DNA of 64,000 nt from JAIPGX01 sp041650475 (GTDB lineage Bacteria; Babelota; Babeliae; Babelales; UASB340): positions 77,346 to 141,345 of the forward strand of contig JBAZLD010000001.1 in assembly GCA_041650475.1 (NCBI GenBank), written 5' to 3'. This document shows positions 18,169 through 26,994 of this stretch, piece after piece. The notes beneath the pieces are model-generated. The model did not search any database, was not told the origin of the DNA, and was given only the letters and a program-made list of their open reading frames with translations. Numbering within the stretch: position 1 is the first letter of the stretch; every line of letters starts with the position of its first letter. The position numbers were made by a program, and so were the translations under genes.

Positions 18169-18798
18169 TTATTTTACCTTGAGAGTTTCCTTTTTTTTAA
18201 TATAAAATTGCGCAGTTTTATCAATCTGAAAACAATTTCTGCATCTTGCTTGATAACATTCACTTGCGCCAACAAGAATAATAGGATCATCATATTTTGC
18301 TGGATTTCCATCTACTAGCCGTTGCGTATGATGAGCATCTTTGCCGCAAATAACACATATTGCTTTTAGCTTTGTTATTTCATCGGCTATTGCCATAACA
18401 GTTGGCATAATACCAAAAGGCTCACCTCTAAAATCTAAATCTAATCCTGCAACAATTACTCTTTTGCCTTTTTCTATTAATTTACAAATAACTTCTATTA
18501 TTGATGTTGGAAAAAATTGAATTTCATCAATACCTATAACTTGGACATCTTGAGCAAGTTCTAAAATTTTGTTTATATTTTCTTTTTCATTATTAACGTT
18601 ACAAGCCAATCTTTCTTGACCATTATGAGACGTTATATAAGTTGATTTTCTTCGATTATCTATTTGATGTTTGATGGTAAGGATATTTTGTTTTGCATAT
18701 TCTGATCTTTTTAGTCTTCTTAAAAGTTCTTCGGTTTTTCCAGAAAACATTGAACCGCAAATTACCTCCAAGTGACCTTTTTTATTTAAAATACTCAT
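18169..18798 (-). CDS. tdk: Thymidine kinase
   Basis: Phosphorylates deoxythymidine to dTMP in nucleoside salvage. It is about 209 residues, with the P-loop GSMFSGKTEELLRR near the N-terminus, the catalytic region VIGIDEIQFF, the lasso-like VAGLDLDFRGEPFG, and two CxxC zinc pairs (CVIC and CRNC). I use the ATG at 18798 (MSILNKKG). A GTG three codons upstream has no evident ribosome-binding site. Salvage genes fit a host-dependent lifestyle. Confidence 0.93.
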   Translation of the reverse strand: MSILNKKGHLEVICGSMFSGKTEELLRRLKRSEYAKQNILTIKHQIDNRRKSTYITSHNGQERLACNVNNEKENINKILELAQDVQVIGIDEIQFFPTSIIEVICKLIEKGKRVIVAGLDLDFRGEPFGIMPTVMAIADEITKLKAICVICGKDAHHTQRLVDGNPAKYDDPIILVGASECYQARCRNCFQIDKTAQFYIKKKETLKVK

Positions 18799-18974
18799 AA
18801 AAAACACTTTCGCTTAACTTTTGTTTATTATTTATCTAAAATTACTTTTTTTATTGTAGCAAATTTTAGTAATTATATTTTATTTTAAATTTAGAGATAA
18901 GTTTAAAATTTTACAAATAGATTTACGAAGTAAATTAAAATTTTAGAAAATTTTTGTTGAGTGAGATAAATAAC

Positions 18975-20276
18975 ATGTTAAACGAATATATTATTATAGA
19001 AAAGTCTTCAGGACTAAATGGTAAGATTAATTTGAGTGGCTCCAAAAATGCAACACTACCAATAATGGCTTCTTTGATTTTAACAAACGGAAAATCAGAA
19101 TTATACAATGTTCCTGAATCAGCAGATATTTTACAAACTATTGGTTTATTAAAAGACTTAGGTGCTCAAGTTAATTTTGATTCTACAAAAAAATTTTTAG
19201 AAGTTGATACTTCAACTATTAATAATTTTGAAGTTAAACCTGAAGTTATGAATAAAATGCGTGCTTCTATTTTAGTTATGGGACCACTTTTATCCAGATT
19301 TAAAAAAGCAAAAGTTGCGTTGCCAGGTGGATGCTTGATTGGTAAAAGGCCAATAGATTTGCATTTAAATAATTTTAAAAAAATGGGTGTAGAGATTGAA
19401 GAGACGCATGATTATTTATATGCATATATAAATAATCCAGATAATTACGTAAATAATAATACACAATCTAAAAAACAACACAAAATTATCTTAGAATATC
19501 CAAGCGTTGGTGCGACAGAAAATATTGCTATGTTTGCTGCAAGTTTGCAAACAGATACTTTTATTGTTAATGCTGCTCTAGAACCAGAAGTTATGGATTT
19601 TTTGGATGTCTTGAAAAAAATGGGAGTAAAAATTGAAATTTTGCCTCCTGCTACAATAAAAATTTCTGGAGTCAAAGAATTTAAAACAGTAAAACATAAA
19701 ATTATTCCAGATAGATTAGAAGCAGGATCTTTGTTAGCTGCTGCTGCTATTGCAGAAGGTCAGATTGAACTTTTTGATGCAAGAGCAGATCATATGGATA
19801 TTTTTTTAGAAAAATTATCTGAAATGGGACATGAGGTTATTATTAATTCTGATAATAGTATTAAATTTAAAGCGTGCAAAAATCCTAAAGCTGTAAGCTT
19901 TAAAACCGGGCCTTATCCATGTTTTCCAACAGATTTACAAGCTCCCATGATGGTTTTGCAAACTTTAGCTCAAGGAGAAAGTGTTATTGAAGAAACGGTT
20001 TTTGAAAATAGATTGTTGCATGTTGAAGAATTAAAAAAAATGGGAGCAGATATTTCTTATATAAATAATTCAAAAGTTTTGGTTAAAGGCGTAAAAGAAT
20101 TATTTGGTACGCAAGTTGTTGCAAGTGATATAAGAGCTTGCACTGCTTTAGTTATTGCAGGCTTTGTTTGTGAACAAAATACTATTGTCAAAGGTATCTC
20201 TCACTGGAAGCGTGGGCATGATAGATTGGAAGAGAAATTGACAAAATTAGGGGCAAGAATAAAAATTAGTTCGTAG
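18975..20276 (+). CDS. murA: UDP-N-acetylglucosamine 1-carboxyvinyltransferase
   Basis: First committed step of peptidoglycan synthesis: transfer of enolpyruvate from PEP to UDP-GlcNAc. The 433-residue protein starts at the ATG (MLNEYIIIEKS). A TTG seven codons upstream is possible but unneeded. The active-site loop reads LPGGCLIGKRPIDLH with the fosfomycin-target cysteine at about 120. SGSKNATLPI and KPEVMNKMRASILVMGPLL are family signatures. Its presence argues that the organism makes at least some peptidoglycan. Confidence 0.95.
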   Translation: MLNEYIIIEKSSGLNGKINLSGSKNATLPIMASLILTNGKSELYNVPESADILQTIGLLKDLGAQVNFDSTKKFLEVDTSTINNFEVKPEVMNKMRASILVMGPLLSRFKKAKVALPGGCLIGKRPIDLHLNNFKKMGVEIEETHDYLYAYINNPDNYVNNNTQSKKQHKIILEYPSVGATENIAMFAASLQTDTFIVNAALEPEVMDFLDVLKKMGVKIEILPPATIKISGVKEFKTVKHKIIPDRLEAGSLLAAAAIAEGQIELFDARADHMDIFLEKLSEMGHEVIINSDNSIKFKACKNPKAVSFKTGPYPCFPTDLQAPMMVLQTLAQGESVIEETVFENRLLHVEELKKMGADISYINNSKVLVKGVKELFGTQVVASDIRACTALVIAGFVCEQNTIVKGISHWKRGHDRLEEKLTKLGARIKISS

Positions 20277-20316
20277 AGAGAATGAAAATTATCTTTTATT
20301 TAAATTAAAATTAAAT

Positions 20317-21219
20317 TTATACTTCGCAACCATTTTGTCTAAGCTTATCAATAAATGGCAGAACTTTTTCAGGATTAAGGTTTCGATTGCCTGACAAAAA
20401 TAACTTTCTGAGATGTGTTAAATGAAGAATTTCAGCGGGTAATGTCGTAAGAAAATTACAAGACAAATTTAAGCAAGTTAGATTTGTTAAATTACTAATT
20501 GAAGTAGGTATTTTAGCAAGATTGTTCATACATAAATCGAGTGACTCTACTTTTAAGATCTGAGCTATTGCCATATAAAATAATAAATTAAATTTAGAAA
20601 GATCAAATTTAGAATTTGATCTTTCTAAATTTAATTTATTAAATAAATCTAAAATTTTGTCATTTTTTGCTTTTGCCAAAGTTATATTAAAACTTTTTAC
20701 ATCGATGTTTAAAAAATTTAAAACATTGATTTTGTATTGATTCTCGTTAATACAGAACAATGCCATGGTGTGAGCACAGGCATTTTGTATTAACGTAATA
20801 CATAAAAAATTGGAAATTTTTATTAAATTTACTATTTGATCAAAATTAAATTGCTGAATTTTTAGACTAAGTTGCTCTATAACAAAATTGTTTGATATTT
20901 GAGTAATGTTTTGGTATGCCATTTCCATAAGAGATAATAAAATATTTACAGTATTTGAATCTGAATATATATAAATAGTATTTTCGATTTCACAATAATC
21001 ATCTAATAGATTATCTAAATCTAAATCAATAAATTGTTTTGCAAGATGTCTTGGAATTTGAATTTTTATATTATCACAACATTGTATTGTTAAAGGAATT
21101 AGATTTTCTTCGTTTGGATCTGATTCCATAGCAAAGTTTTGTGTTAAATCAAGAGATGCAAGAAGTAAAAAAGTTAGAAGAATATTTTTTAAAAATTTTG
21201 TGACTCTTAAATGTTTCAC
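20317..21219 (-). CDS. Secreted protein with Skp1/BTB-like region and C-terminal LRRs
   Basis: 300 residues. It starts at a GTG at 21219 preceded by a strong GGAGG. A signal peptide (about 1-30) is followed by a region (about 40-165) patterned like Skp1/BTB proteins: IPLTIQCCDNIKIQIPRHLA, then a helical block FNFDQIVNLIKISNFLCITL and IQNACAHTMALF, which parallels the Skp1 segment for the second half of the BTB fold. Three LRR units close the protein (VESLDLCMNNLAKIP, LTCLNLSCNFLTTLP, LRKLFLSGNRNLNP). Bacterial Skp1-like proteins would be expected to act on host ubiquitin ligases. The Skp1 assignment is by eye and tentative. The LRRs are clear. Confidence 0.65.
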   Translation of the reverse strand: MKHLRVTKFLKNILLTFLLLASLDLTQNFAMESDPNEENLIPLTIQCCDNIKIQIPRHLAKQFIDLDLDNLLDDYCEIENTIYIYSDSNTVNILLSLMEMAYQNITQISNNFVIEQLSLKIQQFNFDQIVNLIKISNFLCITLIQNACAHTMALFCINENQYKINVLNFLNIDVKSFNITLAKAKNDKILDLFNKLNLERSNSKFDLSKFNLLFYMAIAQILKVESLDLCMNNLAKIPTSISNLTNLTCLNLSCNFLTTLPAEILHLTHLRKLFLSGNRNLNPEKVLPFIDKLRQNGCEV

Positions 21220-21382
21220 TGAAAACCTCCATAAATTTTAAAAATTAAGATTAAATTGCAAACATAAATAATTTTAATTAATTCTTAATAAAAAGCAAAA
21301 ATTAGTTAAATTATGCAAAAATATTAAGAAATTAAATTTAAAATATGTTAGATGTTTAAAAAATGAGTCTTTTTAAAATTGA

Positions 21383-22234
21383 CTATAAATTTACAGAAAG
21401 CTCAGAAACCTCTTGCGTAATCATAGCCTGTCTGGCTTTATTATATTGCAAAGTCAATTTTTCCAGCATATTTTCAGCATTAGTTGTTGCAGAATCCATG
21501 GCAACAAATCTAGCTGCATTTTCTGCTAATAAAGATTGAAACAAAATATCAAGAATCTTACTTTTTATATAAAGTGTTGCTACTTGATTAAGTATTTGTT
21601 CTCTATCTTGTTCCCAAATAAAATCTATATCTTGTTTTTGATTTTTTGATTCTTTATCTATTACCAGAGGTATAATAAAAGTTTTGTGGGGAATTTGAAC
21701 GAAAAAATTTTTCAAGAAATTACTATAAAATGAAACTGAAGAAAAAGGTATTTCAGATTCTACTATTTTATTATGTAATTTATTGGTTATGGTAACAAAA
21801 TTACTTACTTTTAGTTCTTGATAATTATCTATTATCTCTCCCAATTTATTTTCTTTAACAAATTTTGTTGCTCTTTGTCCTATTGTTACAAACTTGGGAG
21901 TTTGATGTTCTTCTTTTAAAAAAACTTTAGAAAAATATCTAAACAAATTTGAATTAAAACTACCACAAAGACCTTTGGTAGAAGAACAAATTATAATTAA
22001 AGGGCTTGCGTCTAAAACATCTTGGGGAAATAAAATATTGTGTTTCCAGTCAGGTGAGTTTGAAATAAGTTGTATAAATAAATTATTGGTACTTTGTTTA
22101 TAGTGCTGTAAAGTAATTTGTTGCTTTTCTAATCTTGCATAAAAAGATCTAGAAGCTAATCGCACCGCATGAGTTATTTTTTTTGTTGTTTTAATTGATT
22201 GTATTTTTTGTTTTATAGGAGCAAGCCTTGACAC
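21383..22234 (-). CDS. atpG: F1F0 ATP synthase subunit gamma
   Basis: The central rotor stalk of ATP synthase, 283 residues. The N-terminal helix (PIKQKIQSIKTTKKITHAV) and the conserved C-terminal helix (ENAARFVAMDSATTNAENM, LTLQYNKARQAMITQEV) are characteristic. The stretch CSSTKGLCGSFN is the usual SDRGLCGGFN region. Other atp genes are not adjacent, whereas gamma normally sits between alpha and beta. The subunits are therefore split across the genome. Confidence 0.92.
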   Translation of the reverse strand: MSRLAPIKQKIQSIKTTKKITHAVRLASRSFYARLEKQQITLQHYKQSTNNLFIQLISNSPDWKHNILFPQDVLDASPLIIICSSTKGLCGSFNSNLFRYFSKVFLKEEHQTPKFVTIGQRATKFVKENKLGEIIDNYQELKVSNFVTITNKLHNKIVESEIPFSSVSFYSNFLKNFFVQIPHKTFIIPLVIDKESKNQKQDIDFIWEQDREQILNQVATLYIKSKILDILFQSLLAENAARFVAMDSATTNAENMLEKLTLQYNKARQAMITQEVSELSVNL

Positions 22235-22352
22235 ATTTTTCTTTCTTAATAAAGTGTAAAACTTGTAATTACTTGTATTTTTATTAACAAATTTAACAAA
22301 ATAATCATATATAATTTTTATTGGACAAGCAAGTAAGTATGGAGAAAATCTT

Positions 22353-23000
22353 TTGATAGTGTTAATAGATGGTTATAATCTTTTAAGACATGCATTTTCT
22401 AAAGAAAAAGGTAAATTGATTAAACAAAGAGAACAATTTATAAGACAATTGGGGTATTATAAAAGCAAAAAAGAAAATTTGCAGATTATTGTTGTTTTTG
22501 ATGGTGGTTTATCAAGACATGCAACAAGGGAGGTGCATGCAGGGGTTGTTGTTATTTATTCTGGACAAAACAGCTCTGCTGATAATTGGATTTTAGATTT
22601 TGTTCAAAAAAACAAAGAAAAAGAACTGCTTGTTGTGACTCTTGATAGAGAGTTAAAAGATAAATGTTCAAATTTTGGTGCCGATAATATAAGTGTTAAA
22701 GATTTTTATAATTTGGTTCAAAATGCTATTTTAGAAGATATAGAAATTTTAGATAAAAAATCTAAAAATCACACATATAAATTAGAAAAAAATGAAAATT
22801 TTGAAGATTTATTTAAAGGTTTTGATGAAAAAAATAGTAAGGCATTAGATCTACTTATGACACAAGATTTAGGTAATTTTGAGATGTTTAAAATAGATGC
22901 AGATAGTACATATAAAACAAATAAAACAAACAGAAAAAGCAAATCTGAATTTTTATCAAAACAGGACAAAAAATTGCAAAAGAAAATAAAAAAACTTTAA
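22353..23000 (+). CDS. YacP/Rae1-type NYN-domain ribonuclease
   Basis: A 215-residue PIN-like NYN nuclease. The acidic active-site residues are visible: IDGYN at the very N-terminus, VVFDGG in the middle and VTLDRELKD later, with SSADNWI as the conserved helix. In Bacillus, YacP (Rae1) cleaves mRNA in the ribosomal A site. The start is TTG at 22353, eight bases after GGAG (22341-22344). The C-terminal third (from about residue 140) is a Lys/Asn-rich extension. It is followed by tsaE after 26 bases and is likely co-transcribed. Confidence 0.8.
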   Translation: MIVLIDGYNLLRHAFSKEKGKLIKQREQFIRQLGYYKSKKENLQIIVVFDGGLSRHATREVHAGVVVIYSGQNSSADNWILDFVQKNKEKELLVVTLDRELKDKCSNFGADNISVKDFYNLVQNAILEDIEILDKKSKNHTYKLEKNENFEDLFKGFDEKNSKALDLLMTQDLGNFEMFKIDADSTYKTNKTNRKSKSEFLSKQDKKLQKKIKKL

Positions 23001-23026
23001 AAAATTTTGTGAAAGTAAAATAAAAT

Positions 23027-23491
23027 ATGAAAATAAAATTTGGTTTTAAAGATATAAAAGATATTAATAAAAAATATATTTTACCAAATTTAAAAAATTA
23101 TAAAATTTTGACTTTTAGTGGGCCTTTAGGTGCAGGTAAAACTTCTTTGATAAAAGAAATTTTAAGTTCTTGCGGAATAAAAGAAATAATAACAAGTCCT
23201 ACTTTTAACTATGTTAATATTTATAAAATTCAAGATAATCAAAATAATACTTATTATCACTTTGATTTATATCGAATTGATAGTTTAAATGAATTTTTGC
23301 AATTGGGTTTCGATGAAATTTTGTATGATTGTATTAGTGATAAAAATAGTTGGTGTTTTATCGAATGGCCTGATGTTATAAAAGATATTTTGAATAAAAA
23401 GAATTTAAAAAAAAATATTTTAGAAATTTCTTTAGGTTATGATCAAGGCGATTTATATAGTAGAATTATAGAAATTAACAAAATTTCATAA
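23027..23491 (+). CDS. tsaE: tRNA threonylcarbamoyladenosine biosynthesis ATPase TsaE
   Basis: The ATPase that drives turnover of the TsaB-TsaD complex making t6A37 in ANN-decoding tRNAs. The 154-residue protein has Walker A GPLGAGKTSL, TSPTFNYVN and HFDLYRI (the conserved DLYR), and a C-terminal FIEWPD. All are diagnostic. tsaC, for the first step of the same pathway, is at the other end of the window. Confidence 0.93.
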   Translation: MKIKFGFKDIKDINKKYILPNLKNYKILTFSGPLGAGKTSLIKEILSSCGIKEIITSPTFNYVNIYKIQDNQNNTYYHFDLYRIDSLNEFLQLGFDEILYDCISDKNSWCFIEWPDVIKDILNKKNLKKNILEISLGYDQGDLYSRIIEINKIS

Positions 23492-23554
23492 ATATCAAAA
23501 TAAACTGTTTTCTTAATATTTTTAAAAAATTACCATAAAATTTTTAAAAAAAAG

Positions 23555-23582
23555 TTGAAATATTGAATAAAACATCTATCAT
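23555..23582 (+). promoter_or_regulatory. Predicted sigma70 promoter of the tRNA/rpmG cluster
   Basis: TTGAAA (23555-23560) and TATCAT (23577-23582) are separated by 16 bases and lie about 45 bases before tRNA-Tyr. Both boxes match the consensus at five of six positions. No gene intervenes. Confidence 0.5.
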
Positions 23583-23628
23583 ATTATTTAATTGTTTGTT
23601 AAGGCTTGAAATGTTTTTATTTAGGTTA

Positions 23629-23713
23629 GGGGAGATTCCCGAGTGGCTAAAGGGGACGGACTGTAAATCCGTTGGCACTGCCTTCACAGGTTCGAATCCT
23701 GTTCTCCCCACCA
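23629..23713 (+). tRNA. tRNA-Tyr (anticodon GTA)
   Basis: GGGGAGA pairs with TCTCCCC. The anticodon loop CTGTAAA gives GTA, and a long variable arm marks it as class II. The T loop is TTCGAAT and CCA is encoded (23711-23713). Confidence 0.97.
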
Positions 23714-23807
23714 TATTACACCTTTAATGGCTTTCGCTGTTGCTCTAAAGAGTTATGGTGAGATAGATTGTATGGTAGGCCAATTTTGACATTGCATTTT
23801 AAGGCGT

Positions 23808-23884
23808 GCGGGAATAGCTCAATTGGCTAGAGCGACAGCCTTCCAAGCTGTAGGTTGCGGGTTCGAGACCCGTTTCCCGCTCCA
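23808..23884 (+). tRNA. tRNA-Gly (anticodon TCC)
   Basis: The acceptor stem is GCGGGAA with TTCCCGC, the anticodon stem ACAGC/GCTGT and the loop CTTCCAA. The T loop is TTCGAGA and CCA is encoded. It is the second gene of the cluster. Confidence 0.97.
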
Positions 23885-23913
23885 ATTTTGGTTTTTGAAA
23901 AATTACGTTGAGC

Positions 23914-23989
23914 GCTGGCATAGCTCAGTTGGTAGAGCAGCTGATTTGTAATCAGCAGGTCGCTGGTTCAAGTCCAGTTGCCAGCTCCA
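23914..23989 (+). tRNA. tRNA-Thr (anticodon TGT)
   Basis: The acceptor stem is GCTGGCA with TGCCAGC. The anticodon stem GCTGA/TCAGC encloses TTTGTAA, giving TGT. The T loop is TTCAAGT and CCA is encoded. Confidence 0.97.
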
Positions 23990-24005
23990 GTTTAAATTTG
24001 TATGC

Positions 24006-24081
24006 GCCCACGTAGCTCAGTTGGTAGAGCACTTCCTTGGTAAGGGAGAGGTCACCGGTTCAATCCCGGTCGCGGGCTCCA
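24006..24081 (+). tRNA. tRNA-Thr (anticodon GGT)
   Basis: The anticodon stem CTTCC/GGGAG with loop TTGGTAA gives GGT. The T loop is TTCAATC and CCA is encoded. The acceptor stem GCCCACG with CGCGGGC pairs fully except for an A-C mismatch at the fifth pair. Confidence 0.95.
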
Positions 24082-24123
24082 TTACGCGGGTTGGGTTTAA
24101 AAATTTTAAGAAAGTTGTAGGAT

Positions 24124-24282
24124 ATGGCTAAGGCTAGAACGATAATACATCTTGAATGTAAAGATTGTAAAAATAGAAATTATTCGAAACATGTTTCCAA
24201 AAAGAGAAAGTTTGGAAAATTAAATTTAAGTAAGTATTGTTCCAAATGCCAAAAACATTTAGAACATAAGGAAACAAAGTAA
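24124..24282 (+). CDS. rpmG: 50S ribosomal protein L33
   Basis: A 52-residue protein, MAKARTIIHLECKDC at its start, with two CxxC pairs (C12/C15 and C39/C42), so it is the zinc-binding form of L33. It lies between tRNA-Thr and tRNA-Trp, upstream of secE, which is the standard position for rpmG. It ends seven bases before tRNA-Trp. Too short for many gene finders, but unmistakable. Confidence 0.95.
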   Translation: MAKARTIIHLECKDCKNRNYSKHVSKKRKFGKLNLSKYCSKCQKHLEHKETK

Positions 24283-24288
24283 TTATAC

Positions 24289-24364
<76 letters not shown>

Positions 24365-24404
24365 CATTATTTTGTAGTTGCCAGTTTAAAAATTGAGGAA
24401 TATA

Positions 24405-24590
24405 ATGAATAAAGTTCTTGCTTTTTTGAATGAAGTTAAATCGGAAATTTTTAAAATAACATGGCCGAGCAAGGATGAATTGATAGGCTCAACAATTATT
24501 GTTTGTTTTTTAACCATAGTTTTCGCAATTATTTTAGGTGGTATGGACGCAGTAATTGGTATGCTTATCAGAAAATTGATAAGTTTTTAA
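24405..24590 (+). CDS. secE: Preprotein translocase subunit SecE
   Basis: A 61-residue single-helix SecE. A short amphipathic helix (FLNEVKSEIFKITWPSKDEL, with the family TWPS motif) precedes one membrane helix, as in minimal SecE proteins. The ATG at 24405 follows GAGG at 24395-24398. A TTG four codons upstream overlaps that site and is unlikely. It sits in the conserved secE-nusG-rplK order. Confidence 0.93.
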   Translation: MNKVLAFLNEVKSEIFKITWPSKDELIGSTIIVCFLTIVFAIILGGMDAVIGMLIRKLISF

Positions 24591-24636
24591 GCACGTGAAA
24601 TTTTGTTTATTTATGCAGGAAGTTTACGGTTAAAAA

Positions 24637-25158
24637 ATGAAACGTTGGTATGTAATTCAGGTTTATACAGGCTTTGAGGATGTCGTCAAAGCAGATTTAG
24701 AAAAACGCATTACGGAGGAAGGTGCCCAAGAACTTTTTGGTGAAGTTCTGGTTCCTTCAAGTGAAGTTGTGAGTTTGTTTTCTGATGACAAAAAAGATAA
24801 AAGGGAAAAAATTTTCCCAGGATATCTGTTGGTAAATATGGAACTAACGGGTGAATCATTTAGGCTTGTTGCTTCTATTCCTAGAGTATCAAGGTTTTTA
24901 GGAGGTAGAAATCCTGTTTCTCTTTCAGATAAAGAGGTTGATCGTATATTTGCTCAAATGAGCGGAAAGCTTCCTGTTGCTGCACAGGAACAAATTTTTT
25001 CTGTTGGCAGCGAAGTTCATATTTCTTCCGGGCCTTTTGCGGGTTTTGTTGGAATTGTGGATAAGATAGACGAAGAAAGAGAAAAACTTACAGTAATGGT
25101 AAGTATTTTTGGAAGACTAACCCCTGTTGAATTGGGGTTTGATCAAGTTAAGAAATAG
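24637..25158 (+). CDS. nusG: Transcription elongation/antitermination factor NusG
   Basis: 173 residues: the N-terminal NGN domain (RWYVIQVYTGFED, FPGYLLVNM) contacts RNA polymerase and the C-terminal KOW domain (VGSEVHISSGPFAGFVGIV) contacts S10 or Rho. Full length, in its usual place between secE and rplK. Confidence 0.96.
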   Translation: MKRWYVIQVYTGFEDVVKADLEKRITEEGAQELFGEVLVPSSEVVSLFSDDKKDKREKIFPGYLLVNMELTGESFRLVASIPRVSRFLGGRNPVSLSDKEVDRIFAQMSGKLPVAAQEQIFSVGSEVHISSGPFAGFVGIVDKIDEEREKLTVMVSIFGRLTPVELGFDQVKK

Positions 25159-25193
25159 TTATAATTTAAAATTAAATTAATAGGTTTTAGGGT

Positions 25194-25619
25194 ATGGCTA
25201 AAAAAATAAAAGCTAGTGTAAAATTGCAAATTCAGGGAGGTGCTGCTACACCTGCTCCTCCGGTAGGTTCTTCTTTGGGACAGCACGGTGTGAGTATTAT
25301 GGATTTTTGCAAAAAATTTAATGCAGCTACAGCTCAACGTAAAGGTGAAACTGTTCCAGTTTTTATAACTATATATGTTGATAGAACATTTGATTTTGTT
25401 TTAAAAACTACCCCGGTTTCTGAATTAATTCGCAAAAAAGCCAATATACAAAAGGGTTCTAGTAATCCAGGAAAGGATGTTGCTGGAGTAATTAATAGAA
25501 CTGCGATAGAAGAAATAGCAAAAATGAAGATGCCAGATTTAAATGCTTTTGATATTGAAGCCGCTAAAAAAATAGTAGAAGGTAGCGCAAGAAGCATGGG
25601 TCTTAGTGTTGTTGATTAA
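25194..25619 (+). CDS. rplK: 50S ribosomal protein L11
   Basis: 141 residues with the family N-terminus (KASVKLQIQGGAATPAPPVG) and the C-terminal rRNA-binding domain (KKIVEGSARSMGLSV). It binds the GTPase-associated region of 23S rRNA. It starts 35 bases after nusG and leads directly into rplA. Confidence 0.96.
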   Translation: MAKKIKASVKLQIQGGAATPAPPVGSSLGQHGVSIMDFCKKFNAATAQRKGETVPVFITIYVDRTFDFVLKTTPVSELIRKKANIQKGSSNPGKDVAGVINRTAIEEIAKMKMPDLNAFDIEAAKKIVEGSARSMGLSVVD

Positions 25620-25646
25620 TTTTAGTTACTTGAATTGGGTTTTGCT

Positions 25647-26339
25647 ATGAGCAAGATTGGTAAAAAACATATAAAAGTTGAAGAATTATTAAAAGAAGCA
25701 AATATTACAGATACTAAATCTGCATTAAATTTTATTATTAAAAATTCTCGAGTTAAATTCAATGAATCAGTTGATGCATGCATAGTATTAGGTATAGATG
25801 CTTCTAAAGGTGAACAGACAGTTAGAGGGTCTGTTTTACTTCCAAATGGAACAGGAAAAGAAGTCAAGATTCTTGTTTTTGCAAAAGGTGAACACGAAGC
25901 GGCAGCAAAAAAAGCTGGTGCAGATTTTGTTGGCGCCGAAGATTTAGTTGAAAAAATCGAAGGTGGTTGGACAGATTTTGATGTTGCGGTTGCTACTCCA
26001 GATTTGATGGGATTAGTAGGACGTGTCGCTAAAATTTTAGGTCCAAAAGGATTGTTGCCAAATAAAAAAGTAGGAACAGTAACTTTGGATGTTGCTCAAA
26101 TAGTTGCTGATCTTAAAAAAGGTCGTGTTTCATTTAGGAATGATAAAAGTGGGGTTGTGCATGCTCCTTTTGGAAAGATTTCTTTTGGTGCTGAAAAACT
26201 GATTGAAAATCTTGTAGCATTGTTGCGTGCTGTTAGATCAAGCAAGCCATCTACGTCTAAGGGAAAATTTATAAAGAAATTGGTAATTTCTTCTACCATG
26301 GGTGTAGGTATAACTTTAAATCCTGATGAAATCGTTTAA
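25647..26339 (+). CDS. rplA: 50S ribosomal protein L1
   Basis: 230 residues with L1 signatures (LGPKGLLPNKKVGTVT, GRVSFRNDKSGVVHAPFGK, TMGVGITLNP). L1 forms the mobile stalk that helps release deacylated tRNA and can repress its own operon. I use the ATG at 25647. A TTG four codons upstream is possible. Confidence 0.96.
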   Translation: MSKIGKKHIKVEELLKEANITDTKSALNFIIKNSRVKFNESVDACIVLGIDASKGEQTVRGSVLLPNGTGKEVKILVFAKGEHEAAAKKAGADFVGAEDLVEKIEGGWTDFDVAVATPDLMGLVGRVAKILGPKGLLPNKKVGTVTLDVAQIVADLKKGRVSFRNDKSGVVHAPFGKISFGAEKLIENLVALLRAVRSSKPSTSKGKFIKKLVISSTMGVGITLNPDEIV

Positions 26340-26366
26340 AGTGATTGATAATATGAGGTATTCAAA

Positions 26367-26891
26367 ATGAATCGTCAGCAAAAAGAAGCCGTTATCAAGG
26401 ATGTAAAAAAGTTGTTTTCGGATTCGCATGCAACTTTTTTAATTGGTTATAAAGGGCTTGATGTGGCTAACTTGCAATCTTTACGAAAAAAATTACGTGA
26501 AGATGGTGGGTTGTTTAAAATTACAAAAGCTAGATTGATGAAGATATCTGCAAAAGATATTGATTCATCTATAGAAAGTTTTTGTGATACATTTAAGGGA
26601 CAAGTTGGTTTGGTTTTTGCTCAAAAAGAAGTTCCTTCAATAGCTAAAAAATTAGTTGATTTTTCAAAAGAAAATGAATTATTAGAAATAATTTCGGGTT
26701 TTTTTGATTCAAAGTTTCTTTCTAAAAGCGATGTAAATTATCTTGCTAATTTACCTTCTAAAGAGGTTTTATTGGCAAAGCTTTTGGGAACGATGCAAGC
26801 TCCAACTCGCAATTTAGCAGTTTTATTAAACATGATGGTAATTCGTTTACTTTATACTTTGAAGCAAATATCAGAAAAAGAGCAAAAATAA
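26367..26891 (+). CDS. rplJ: 50S ribosomal protein L10
   Basis: 174 residues. The N-terminus KEAVIKDVKKLFSDSHATFLIGYKG-type and LRKKLREDGGLFKITKARL are typical. It anchors L7/L12 dimers to the ribosome through its C-terminal helix. The gap from rplA is only 27 bases, so there is no room for the long structured L10 leader that autoregulates the gene in many bacteria. Confidence 0.95.
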   Translation: MNRQQKEAVIKDVKKLFSDSHATFLIGYKGLDVANLQSLRKKLREDGGLFKITKARLMKISAKDIDSSIESFCDTFKGQVGLVFAQKEVPSIAKKLVDFSKENELLEIISGFFDSKFLSKSDVNYLANLPSKEVLLAKLLGTMQAPTRNLAVLLNMMVIRLLYTLKQISEKEQK

Positions 26892-26994
26892 ACAAAAAAC
26901 GTTATGTATTTTAAATAAATGTTTAATAGTTGATTTGTTTTTGGTTTTATTTAATATTTTATTATTGTTTTAAATTTTGTTACGTGAGGTTCTA

